A stretch of 64,000 nucleotides of DNA from Psoroptes ovis (taxonomy: Eukaryota; Arthropoda; Arachnida; Sarcoptiformes; Psoroptidae): assembly GCA_002943765.1 (NCBI GenBank), contig PQWQ01000006.1, forward strand, positions 1,674,001 through 1,738,000. Reading direction: 5' to 3'. The position numbers and the translations under genes were made by a program. Numbering within the stretch: the first letter of the stretch is position 1; every line of letters begins with the position of its first letter. The notes beneath the pieces are model-generated. The model had not been told where the DNA came from. It saw nothing but the letters and a program-made list of their open reading frames with translations, and searched no databases. This document shows positions 48,429 to 57,718 of this stretch, in pieces.

Positions 48429-49181
48429 AGAACAATGGACAACCAAATCGATACAATCGATTTTAATCGTGAAGAGAAAATTTTTTTTGTTAATTTTTCC
48501 ATTACTAATTTTTGATAAAAAATATGAAAAAAATAATGATCACTGAGATCATTGACTTTTACACAATTTTTTTCAAAGCTACTATCATTTGCTTTGTGTT
48601 TTATTAATTTATGATTTTCCAAATGATTATCATCAATCAGATCAAACGGGATTAAGGAAAAAAGGTTCAAACATCTCTGAGACTCACAAAAAATTGATAA
48701 ATTATTGACCATATTCCACAAATATAAATCAAGGACATAACCTTGAACCGTGTCTCATTGAAGTATCAAAAAATTTATTCACCGAAATCAAAAATGCCGA
48801 AACAAATTCTCGAATTCAATTTTCGTCCTTGAGTTGACCAATATAAATTCACCGAATCACGTGGCTACTATTATCTAACTATTTGACCAAATAAAACAAA
48901 CAAATGTTCACCACGTGCAAAACGTGCTGATTTTGGAGCTTAAATTTTTTTTAGAATCTCGAAAATAAATTTTTCCGAAAACCTGAAAATTCTCAACAAA
49001 TTTTTCCCGAATAAATTCTAACAAAATCTTTTGAATTCGCAATGAAATTCATCTAAACATTTAGAAGTTAGGGTGAAATGAAAAAATATTAAAATCTGGT
49101 AAAGAAATGCAAGGGAAAATGATTTTGAAATGAAAAAACAACGCCTGTAAATAAAGTTTTCAATATAACAACAATGACGAC

Positions 49182-49241
<60 letters not shown>

Positions 49242-52200
49242 GATTATTATAATGATTATGATGATGATAATACAATAAATATAACAATAAATGAGATGCA
49301 CATCTTGTTTCAACAAAAAAAAAGTAAAGAAAAAAATATTTCAGACTTTTAAATTATAATTTTTTTGGTATGATTCGAAGAGGGTAAATGTTTACTATTT
49401 TCAACAATTATATAATTATTTTCTTTATTTCTTCATTATACTGTGCTACTACTACTCCCAATCACTTTTCATCCTCATCTTTTTGCAATTTTTACTATTT
49501 GTCATATCTATACCTCTTCCTTTGGTGTAGTCTTTTATTTTTGTTGGAGATATATTCTTTCGATTATTCTACTATCTTTTTGTCATTTTATTCACAATAT
49601 TTGCTAATATAAATAAACAACAACAAACAAAATAAAAGCAGAAACCATAATTGAGAGGAGGATAATGATGATGATGAGGAGGAGGAAGAGGAAAAAGAAG
49701 AAATCAGTGAAGAGAAGGCATGAAAGGGAGCAACAGAATTAAAATGATGAGAGGGGTATCCATTGAATAAAAAAATCTCTTTTCTTATAATATACCATAG
49801 TTTGTTCCCGCTAGATGCTTGCAAAAAATTGCATTTTTGCTCCTCTTTGACTTTTGCTCTGCTCCTCATCCTCATCAATCCACTCATATCCCTTCAACAT
49901 TTATTCTTCCTCCTCCATTGCTATTGATATATCACATTCATCAACATTTTTTTTCTGCTCCTCCTCATCTTCCTCTTTACATTTCGAACTCATTTTTGGG
50001 GCTCGATTTTGATTCAAGAAAAAGAAAAAAATTAATTCAATCCAAATTAAATATTATGGTTGTCGATTTTTGTCTGATATATTCGAATTCAACACTAAAA
50101 ACAACAATAACAAAGGACCAACTTGTACCAAGACAGCGAACAACAACAAAAATACGAAGAAAAAAAATGATCATTTTATCTTGATATTTCTTTAGATTGT
50201 ATTATTATTATTATTATTGTTACTATAAATATTGTACCAAGCAAAACTAATAATAATAATAATGACGATGAAAAAAAACTACAAAGCGTTAAAGCTACAT
50301 ACGCATATATACATCGAAAAATATTATTATTATTATTATCATCATTATTGTTGTTGTTGTTGTTGCTGTTGTTCGTATGAAAATGAAGAAAAAGAAGAAA
50401 GAAAAAAATGAAATGAAATAAAACACGAAAATGAAATAAAATGAAAAAAATGAAATATAATGAAAAATAGTACAAACAACAACAGCAACAATAATAATAA
50501 TAAAAATCACAAACATTAAGGGGGAGGAAATGAACAAACAACAATAATAATAATAACGAAGAAGCAGTTTGTTGTTGGAGCTTTTTTTATTTCGAAGATT
50601 TTTTTTCAGTTTTTTGATTGAGCTTTTTTCATTCATTCATTCATTTATTTGTTTGTTCGTTCGTTCGTTCATTCATTCAAACGTTTGTTCGTCATATTAC
50701 GAATGATTTGAGAATATATTTTTTTTCCATAAAAAATAGAGAGAAAGAAAGAGAGGAGCACAAAGAGCATGAAACGATATGAACGAATGAATGAAATGAC
50801 TGTGAATGAAATTGACTGAATTGAATCAATGAAAAAAAAATGAATTCAAAAAAAAATGTATGAAATGAGAGAAAATTGAAATAACAACAACAACAACAAC
50901 AAAACAACAATAACCAACGACAACGAACAACCGAAACAGCAGCAGCAGCAAAAACAAAATGGTATGAAAATATGAAAAAAACGAATGATGATTAGATGAA
51001 TGAAATGAATTACGAACATGAAAAAAAAGATGCCAGAGATTCATCATCAACAACAACAGCCACAACAACAAAGATATGTTTGATCGATCATCAAAAATCG
51101 AATTGAATAAATGAAGAAAATATAGAAAATAGAAAACAACAACACCATTGTCTTTGAGTGAATTTTTGTTTTTTGTTTTTTTTTCTTTGTTATTTATTCA
51201 TGAAAATTTATTGTTTTGTGTGAATTCTTTTTTGAATCAAAATTTTGTGCAAAAAAATGAAAAATTTTAATTTAGATTTCGAATTTTAAATTATCAACCA
51301 AGTTTATAAGTTATTGAATGTTTTTTCGACTAAATTAGTAATTTTATGAATCATATTTATCCCATTTTGAAGCTATTTACAACAATCTCCGAGACGATTG
51401 AACATCTTTAAGCCATCTTGTCACCATCTTTGAATCAAATCTTGTTTTCATTGTTTGTATCAATTTGTATCACATTATCATTATGTAATAGCTCGTGTGT
51501 TTTGATTTGTTGATTCCAATTTTGGCGCTAATTTTTCCTTTTTAATTACAAAATTGTCATGAATTAACCGGCATTTTCTGTACAAGTATTATGTTAGTGG
51601 TTGTGTTTATCCAATTGTCAAAAAACATTTCGTAATGTTTCTTCTGGTGTAATGATCTTCGTTTTTAATTTCTTCAAAAAATGTCAAGCATTTTGTCATC
51701 ATTATTGTTTACTAATGTGTTTCCAAGAGAAAATTTGAAGCAATTTCAAAATCTAATTCATCAATTTTTGTGGTGACATATTATTAAGTGTTACATCAGT
51801 ATTGCATAATATTTCATGTCAATACACACAATTTTTTGTTTTTGTTTTGCCCTAAATAATCAACCATATAACAGTAACACTAATCATCTGCAACTATCTT
51901 CGACAAAAGGTGAGTTTTTTGAATTAAATTCATTAAACCATAAATTTCTTCATCTAACCATACGAAAACTTTTGAAAATTTGACATTTTAAATTCGATTT
52001 ATTGTGTTAATTTTATTCAATTAAATAAAATAAATTAATATTCGAAAAAAAATTGGTAAACAAGCACAAATATTTTTACCACTACGATTATTGAACCAAA
52101 TTTATGAGATATATTTACAAATTTGGCATATAAAACTCAAACACCAATCGAAATGAAATAAAAATGTTGTTGTTTGTGTTTAAATGCTTCAAACAAAAAC

Positions 52201-52992
52201 ATCAATAATTATTCAAATTGAAGAGGGCAAAGAAAGAAAACAAAGATGATGATACAAATATCATTAATTGTTCATAATGTTTTTGAATGTATAAATTACA
52301 AACAAAACAAAGTTAAAATTTACAACATATCAAAAACAAACGAAATAAAACACACTTATACATATAAAAATTGAATAATCAAATCATTATTATCTTTAAA
52401 ATATTTTTTCTTCTTGAAAACCGGATTATTCAAAAAAAAAAAAAAAAAAATGAAAAAAAGAATAAACTATGATTATCATCATAACAACAACATTAATTCA
52501 TCATAGTAGATAATTTTTTCCATGAAATCTCAGTAAAAACATCTGTAAATTTTTATTTTGATGTTAAAAAACCTTTAAGATGTCATTGTTCTTGAAGCAT
52601 TCTTTTTTTTCTTTTGTAAACAACGGCGAATTCCAATCGTTTCAAGTTTTCATCTCCTCATTATTCTTATGATCTTTTAAATGTTTTTGTCAAACATTTT
52701 TTTGCTCATATGTCTGTGATTATATAATTCTTCCACTCAATAAACACTTTCTTTTTTGACTATTGATTTCAATATTAATCAATATTGGGTCTAAGAGTAT
52801 GATGATGATAAAAAATTATTGAAATTCATCACCATCAAAACATAATTAAAACATTGAATCTGAATCTTATTTTTCAATGCCTCTTTAAATCAGAATTAGA
52901 CCGAGAAAATTCAATTTTTTCCTATTCAATATAAGAAAATATTCAAAAATTTGCTAATATCTTGAAAATTTTCTGATATTGGAGAATATTCA
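48429..52992. other. AT-rich region, probable 5' region of the + strand Asn-rich gene
   Basis: No supported protein-coding exon. Reading frames here are translations of simple repeats (ATT, AAC, GAA, CAA-type runs). A strong splice donor follows 51909 (CAAAAG, then GTGAGT) in sequence that may be an untranslated exon (about 51850-51909) of the + strand gene whose coding exons appear at 62698. This is a motif-based guess. Purine-rich and CAA-rich repeats are dense at 49640-51080. Confidence 0.35.
49182..49240 (+). repeat. (AAT)n microsatellite
   Basis: About 20 uninterrupted AAT units. Frames reading poly-Ile or poly-Tyr on the other strand are translations of this repeat. Confidence 0.95.
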
Positions 52993-52996
52993 ATAT

Positions 52997-53185
52997 AGTT
53001 GACGTTCTACGGACGTTTTCAATCAAATTTTATTTTCAAACAATTTTTAATTTTCAAATTAAACTTTCATTTTTAATAATAATGGTAAACAACAAGCATC
53101 GTGTCATCTGTTATATACAAAAGCCAGGCTATATCTACCCAACTGAATATGTACATGAGTATATACATGAGTCATACATACGACT
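52997..53185 (-). repeat. 3' LTR of the retrotransposon
   Basis: Identical over 189 bp to 57319-57507. On the minus strand it starts AGTCGTATG and ends GTCAACT, has a TATA-like TGTATATAAC, and an AAATAAA word as poly(A) signal. The pol stop codon lies inside it (53172-53174). Confidence 0.95.
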
Positions 53186-56100
53186 CCTCCCCCCCACGTT
53201 TCAGCGGTCTCCCGCGGACTTGAAAACGGGCCAGCGGATAATCACCAAGACATTTTTTGAGATGATTCAGATGTATTAATCTTCTTTTTCCAATAGCATC
53301 CACCACAGTTGCTACTCGATTTTCACTTATTTCTTTAATTACAAACGGGCCCCGCCACCTTTTGTTTAATTTTCTGGATGTATTTCTCTGTTGCTCCTCT
53401 CTGTGCCAATAAACGCGATCACCAATTTTACATTTCGATGGTCTGATCGTTCGGTCATAATATTGTTTGGTTTTGATATTTCTATTTTTCAAATTTTCCC
53501 TTGTTTTCATCTCAACTTGCAACGGATCATAACTCGGTAAGATTGTAGGCCACTTTTCATCCAAGGGAGTCTTAGGTTCTTGTTTAAATAAGGCAACGAA
53601 TGGTGCAACCTTTGTGGTCGCATGTGGTGATGCATTATAAGCGTCAATCGCAAGTTTCACTTTGGAGCACCATTGCTTTTGATCATCGATAGAACATCTA
53701 ATCATCTTTTCCAATGTTTGATTGAATCGTTCAATTTGACCGTTTGCTTGATGATGATAATCGGAAATATAATTGATTTTGACATCATTATCGTTGCAGA
53801 CACGTCTGAAATTTTGACAATCAAACTGCGTTCCTTTGTCTACAATAACGTTTTTTGGTTTGCCGAATTTCTTCATCATGTTTGTGAACCAATCTACAAC
53901 TGTATTCGATAATATGTCGGGAATAGCTTGACCCACTACGAACTTGCTGAAAATATCCTGAGCAAGGATAACATATTTGTTGCCAAAATTTGACGGTACG
54001 AATGGACCACACAGGTCTATCGATAAAGTTTCCCACGGTTTTAGATTTTCAGCCTGTCTTAAGACCATAGGCTCTTTTGTTTCAATATCATCTTTCTTTG
54101 TCTGGCAACTATAACATTTTTTCAAATATTCTTTCAATTGATGTTTCCACTTGGGCCAGTAGAATCTATTACGTATTAGCTGGCTGCATTTGTCCAGACC
54201 CAGATGACCAAATTCATCATGCACGATGCGGAATATTTCACGTTGTGTTGCCTGATTATCAATTATTAATCGCTTGTTGGAACCAATTACTAAATATTCA
54301 TTGCCATCAATAATTTCTCTATTACTCGATATATTGGAAATCGAGCCACATTTTTTTTGAGATTGACACAAATTAATTTCAAGTCTGCTTAATGCATCCG
54401 CAACGACATTTTCTGACCCTTTTACGTACTTGATGTCGACAATATCAAATTCTTGTAAAAGAAGGGCCCAACGGCCAATTTTACCAAGGCAGTCTCTTTT
54501 ACTCTGTATCCACCTCAGTGGTCTGTGATCTGATTCGATGATTATCTGACTACCTAGCAGATATGGTTTCCATTTTGTTAACGCCGAAATGATCGCTAAA
54601 GCTTCTTTTTCAATCGTACTATATTTTCTTTGTACATCATTCAGCTTTTTACTAAAATATTCTATTGTAACACGGTGGCCATGTCGTTTCTGCATCAAAA
54701 CAGCCCCTATAGCTAAATCTGAAGCATCGGCCATAATAATAAACTTATCATTCAAATCTGGTAGATGCACCACTGGATGCGAAGACAATTTATCTTTCAA
54801 TATTTTAAATGATTCTTCACATTCATTAGACCAAATAAAATTCTTTTTATTTGCGGCATCATAGAGAGGTTGTGTTATTCTGCTAAAATCCTCTATCAAG
54901 GATCTATAGAAATTTGCCATAGCCAAGAAACGAATCAGCTGACTAGAGCTCGCTGGTCTGGCGAAGTCCACTAATGCTTTAATTTTTTTCTCTGGTATGG
55001 ACTTCGTGCCATTTTCAATGACGTAACCCAGGAATTCGATTCTTTTCTTAGCGAACTCGCACTTCTTTTCATTCAAAACCAGATTTTCATTTTTAAACCT
55101 ATTCAAAACAATATCGATGTGTCGTAGATGTTCATTCAAGTTCTTCGAAAATATTATGACATCATCCAGGTAACATTGAACAAATTTCAGATCACCTAAA
55201 ATTGTCATCATCAGCCTTTGGAACGTTTGGGGTGCCGTCGCCAACCCGAACGGCATCCGAATAAATTCATATAGTCGGCCTTCCCAAGCAAAGGCAGTAT
55301 ATTTTCTAGCGGCCGGGTTCATGGTTATCTGGTAATAACCTTTACAAAGGTCTAATTTCGTAAACCATACAGCTGACGATAATTTGTCCACTATTTCATC
55401 TAATCGTGGAATTGGAAATGAATCCTTAAACGTTTGTTCGTTTAGCTGTTTGTAATTGATTGCCATTCGAACCGAACCATCTGGTTTAGCAATAGGGACA
55501 ATTGGTGAACAAAATTCACTTTTAGAATGTTGAATGATACCTTGCTTCAATAATTCTTTGATGTGTTCATCTAATTTAATACGCCATTTAAATGGACATC
55601 GGTATGATTTTTTAAACGGTTTTCTTTCCTTTAGAAAGATGTTATGCTGAATGCGACTATTACAACCAATACCGCTGAATATGTCTTTGTATCTATTCAA
55701 TATTTCTACAATGTTTTTATCGGGTGATTTTTCAATAGGCTGTTCGAATTCATTTATTGGCACAAGATCATCTGCAATTTTCAAACTGTTGTTCGCTGTT
55801 TCAACCACATTATTGACGTTTCCGATATCATGGTTACTGATTTCTATCGGCATGTTTTTATTAATAATGTTGTCACCGAAGATAACTGTATGATTTTTAC
55901 CTTGTCTTAAATCAAACGCGTCAATCATATTCAGACCAATCAAAGCATCTTTATTTAATTTATCCAACACAAGAAATAACAGGTGTTTTTGTTTGTCGGC
56001 TATTTTCACAGAAAAGCTTGCCCTGCCCAAGCATGTCCAAACAGACGCATTAGCTAATTTGATTTTTTTTGGAATTAATTTTATTTTATTATTTTGATTC

Positions 56101-56219
56101 AACAGTTTGAATATTTCATAAGATATGCAGGAAACATCTGCTGCTGTATCATATAGAGCTTTAAACATCTTTTGTTTGCATCTGATAGGAACTTCAATAG
56201 ATGAATGGACAGGGCCCAC
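53172..56219 (-). CDS. pol: Pol polyprotein (protease, reverse transcriptase, RNase H, integrase), Ty3/gypsy type
   Basis: About 1015 residues, no internal stop. Aspartic protease: YDTAADVSC (DTA instead of the usual DS/TG) and ALIGLNMI. Reverse transcriptase: FCSPIVPIAKPDGS, FTKLDLCKGYYQI, RMPFGLATAPQTFQRLM and the catalytic YLDD. RNase H: ADASDLAIGAVL, EKEALAI, SDHRPL, ADALSR. Integrase: HHCC zinc finger (HDEFGHLG, then CYSCQ), and a DDE core in IDLCGPF, VDKGTQFD and NGQIERFNQ, then a GPF-type C-terminal segment. No ATG begins the frame. The frame opens -1 relative to gag at the U UUA AAC site overlapping the gag stop, so it is expected to be made as Gag-Pol by frameshifting. The last residues are encoded by the polypurine tract and the LTR. 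Confidence 0.95.
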   Translation of the reverse strand: MGPVHSSIEVPIRCKQKMFKALYDTAADVSCISYEIFKLLNQNNKIKLIPKKIKLANASVWTCLGRASFSVKIADKQKHLLFLVLDKLNKDALIGLNMIDAFDLRQGKNHTVIFGDNIINKNMPIEISNHDIGNVNNVVETANNSLKIADDLVPINEFEQPIEKSPDKNIVEILNRYKDIFSGIGCNSRIQHNIFLKERKPFKKSYRCPFKWRIKLDEHIKELLKQGIIQHSKSEFCSPIVPIAKPDGSVRMAINYKQLNEQTFKDSFPIPRLDEIVDKLSSAVWFTKLDLCKGYYQITMNPAARKYTAFAWEGRLYEFIRMPFGLATAPQTFQRLMMTILGDLKFVQCYLDDVIIFSKNLNEHLRHIDIVLNRFKNENLVLNEKKCEFAKKRIEFLGYVIENGTKSIPEKKIKALVDFARPASSSQLIRFLAMANFYRSLIEDFSRITQPLYDAANKKNFIWSNECEESFKILKDKLSSHPVVHLPDLNDKFIIMADASDLAIGAVLMQKRHGHRVTIEYFSKKLNDVQRKYSTIEKEALAIISALTKWKPYLLGSQIIIESDHRPLRWIQSKRDCLGKIGRWALLLQEFDIVDIKYVKGSENVVADALSRLEINLCQSQKKCGSISNISSNREIIDGNEYLVIGSNKRLIIDNQATQREIFRIVHDEFGHLGLDKCSQLIRNRFYWPKWKHQLKEYLKKCYSCQTKKDDIETKEPMVLRQAENLKPWETLSIDLCGPFVPSNFGNKYVILAQDIFSKFVVGQAIPDILSNTVVDWFTNMMKKFGKPKNVIVDKGTQFDCQNFRRVCNDNDVKINYISDYHHQANGQIERFNQTLEKMIRCSIDDQKQWCSKVKLAIDAYNASPHATTKVAPFVALFKQEPKTPLDEKWPTILPSYDPLQVEMKTRENLKNRNIKTKQYYDRTIRPSKCKIGDRVYWHREEQQRNTSRKLNKRWRGPFVIKEISENRVATVVDAIGKRRLIHLNHLKKCLGDYPLARFQVRGRPLKRGGEESYV
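53186..53196 (-). other. polypurine tract
   Basis: On the minus strand a run GGGGGGGAGG directly precedes the 3' LTR. It is the primer for plus-strand DNA synthesis and is embedded in the end of the pol coding frame. Confidence 0.85.
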
Positions 56220-56228
56220 TAGTTTAAA
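56219..56228 (-). promoter_or_regulatory. -1 ribosomal frameshift site at the gag-pol junction
   Basis: The minus strand reads T TTA AAC (gag-frame codon breaks) at 56228-56222, followed at once by the gag stop TAG. It is a textbook X XXY YYZ slippery heptamer; slipping back one base continues straight into the pol frame (codons CTA GTG GGC). A GGGCCC-containing stretch just downstream could contribute to a stimulatory structure, but I cannot fold it here. Confidence 0.75.
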
Positions 56229-57097
56229 CAGTTATCTTCATTCAAATTATCATCAACATCACTTATCGATAAATCATCAACGTTTTGAATTCTGTTTTTG
56301 TTGTCGTTTTGTTTATTGTTTCGATTGCATAAATTCGTTGAATGTTTCGCTGAACAATTTCGGCATTTGAACTTCGAGCGGCATTTGCGGCTCATGTGGC
56401 CAGATCTTAAACACAGAAAGCATAATTTCAATTCCGAAGCTTTCTTACGACGAGTTGCTGCAGTTGATTCATCACACGACCAAGTCTGATGATTTTTTTT
56501 GCACAATAAACAATTCGACCCGTAATTTGTGCGGCTAGAGTCTTTAACCGCATTTTTGACCACCATGATTTCCCGAAGCTTTACAGCTTTCTTTTTTGCC
56601 AAATCTATTCGTTCCTTTATGGAGTCCACTTCCATTATTTCGAGACAAATATTAGTCGGAAGCACACGAGTTAAAGTATTCTTAACTACCGCGTTCAATT
56701 CATTAATATCCACGTTGCAGTCTTTCGCTTGGTTATAAAGAACATCTATTTTATCCACTGTATAAAACAACGACTTTTTCAATTCGATCGCAGCTAGATC
56801 TTTCAATATTTGTTTGCCAATTAAATTTGAATCGCCGAATTTTTCGGTCAATCTTTTCAATGTCCACGACAAATTATTTTCAGAAGGAATCAACGGCAAG
56901 TCTTTTTTCAGAGATTCCGGTAAAGCATTGGTGAACAATATGAACTTATCATGTAATGCCAAATTGTTTAATTCACACGTTTTTTCAAAATTCTTTCTAA
57001 ACAGCAACCATTCACGTGGTTCACCAGAAAATTTGAGATTCAGATTGAACGCATTTCTAACGCCAGTCGATTTCTTTTGCTCGAAATAATTCAGCAT
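56219..57097 (-). CDS. gag: Gag with DUF1759-like region and triple zinc knuckle
   Basis: 292 residues from ATG 57097. An N-terminal region resembles the DUF1759 capsid-type domain of BEL/Pao gags: KFSGEPREWLLFRKNFEKT near residues 23-41, with the later LxxxFG-like segment around LTEKFGDSN. A triple zinc-binding segment follows: CLLCKKNHQTWSC, CFLCLRSGHMSRKC, then CRNCSAKHSTNLC. Such a three-knuckle array with the KLCFxCLxxGH core is characteristic of BEL/Pao, not of classical Ty3/gypsy gag. It ends at TAG 56221-56219 immediately after a TTT AAA C slippery heptamer. A short frame upstream (57305-57102) probably encodes the missing N-terminus, out of phase by one nucleotide at an A9 run. Confidence 0.85.
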   Translation of the reverse strand: MLNYFEQKKSTGVRNAFNLNLKFSGEPREWLLFRKNFEKTCELNNLALHDKFILFTNALPESLKKDLPLIPSENNLSWTLKRLTEKFGDSNLIGKQILKDLAAIELKKSLFYTVDKIDVLYNQAKDCNVDINELNAVVKNTLTRVLPTNICLEIMEVDSIKERIDLAKKKAVKLREIMVVKNAVKDSSRTNYGSNCLLCKKNHQTWSCDESTAATRRKKASELKLCFLCLRSGHMSRKCRSKFKCRNCSAKHSTNLCNRNNKQNDNKNRIQNVDDLSISDVDDNLNEDNCLN

Positions 57098-57101
57098 CTC
57101 G

Positions 57102-57305
57102 CTAATTTTTTTTTGTATAATCAGATACAGCTTTTAAATCATCTGCAGACGGTTTTTCCAAGTCTAGGATCCTTTCATTATCTTTAGCGATAATAGACGC
57201 CAAATCTTTGATGTACTCTTCTTTGTTGGCCAATTTGTCGTACAATCGCATCTCGAATTTATTATAAAGTTTGGTGATGATGCTTTTTGCTGTTTTTGGT
57301 TCCAT
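57102..57305 (-). pseudogene. gag: N-terminal gag segment separated by a +1 frame break
   Basis: ATG 57305 opens a 67-residue frame (MEPKTAKS, ending in a Lys-rich end) with a helical, charged composition like the N-terminus of BEL-type gag. It terminates at TAG within an A9 run (57114-57106, minus strand). Removing one A would place it in frame with the 292-residue gag without any other stop. So this copy carries a one-base difference, uses slippage on the homopolymer, or contains a sequencing error. A leader peptide is the alternative. Confidence 0.55.
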
Positions 57306-57319
57306 CACTCTTGGCACCA
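57302..57319 (-). other. tRNA primer-binding site
   Basis: Immediately inside the 5' LTR the minus strand reads TGGTGCCAAGAGTGATGG, beginning TGG as required to pair with a tRNA 3' CCA end. The first T is shared with the LTR end, and the first ATG of the upstream frame overlaps its far end. The exact tRNA cannot be assigned from memory. Confidence 0.7.
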
Positions 57320-57507
57320 GTTGACGTTCTACGGACGTTTTCAATCAAATTTTATTTTCAAACAATTTTTAATTTTCAAATTAAACTTTCATTTTTAATA
57401 ATAATGGTAAACAACAAGCATCGTGTCATCTGTTATATACAAAAGCCAGGCTATATCTACCCAACTGAATATGTACATGAGTATATACATGAGTCATACA
57501 TACGACT
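57319..57507 (-). repeat. 5' LTR of the retrotransposon
   Basis: 189 bp, base-for-base identical to the 3' LTR. It contains the promoter (TATA-like word) from which the element would be transcribed leftward. Confidence 0.95.
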
Positions 57508-57695
57508 ATATGCTATTAAGGAAAACAACGGTATTTCTAATTCAATACATTCATTTGAATTCATTTAATTTCAGAATTCATTCAATTTTAATTCTGATCA
57601 TCAAATTTAAAATGTAACAAGAAAAAAGTAGAAACCAAAAAATCTTTCACAAAACAATACAAAAAAAAAACACATCAAATAATACATTATCATTG

Positions 57696-57718
57696 TTTTT
57701 TTTTTTTTTTTTTTTTTT
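57696..57718 (+). repeat. poly(T) tract, 23 T
   Basis: Uninterrupted T run. It generates poly-Lys readings on the minus strand that were discarded as genes. Confidence 0.9.

Larger units (their letters stand above)
52997..57507 (-). mobile_element. complete LTR retrotransposon, Ty3/gypsy-type pol with BEL-like gag
   Basis: A 4511-bp element on the minus strand with two identical 189-bp LTRs and the 4-bp direct duplication ATAT at 52993-52996 and 57508-57511. The LTRs have the inverted ends AGT...ACT. Order on the minus strand: LTR, primer-binding site, gag, pol (protease, reverse transcriptase, RNase H, integrase), polypurine tract, LTR. That order and the reverse transcriptase and integrase signatures place pol in Ty3/gypsy (Metaviridae). 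There is no envelope ORF. Identical LTRs and an intact pol of about 1015 residues imply a young, possibly active copy. It is inserted antisense to the putative long intron of the + strand gene ending beyond the window. Confidence 0.95.

Noticed and set aside
48335..48721. 128-residue minus ORF directly upstream of RPA2
   Set aside because: Overlaps the expected RPA2 promoter and E2F-like site, AT-driven composition, no domain or splice support.
49018..49316. minus ORFs rich in Tyr or Ile
   Set aside because: Translations of the (AAT)n microsatellite.
50176..51071. several minus ORFs rich in Phe, Val, Leu and Asn
   Set aside because: Readings of CAA/ATT/GAA simple repeats in different frames.
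53673..56370. plus-strand ORFs across the retrotransposon
   Set aside because: Shadows of the gag and pol frames on the opposite strand.
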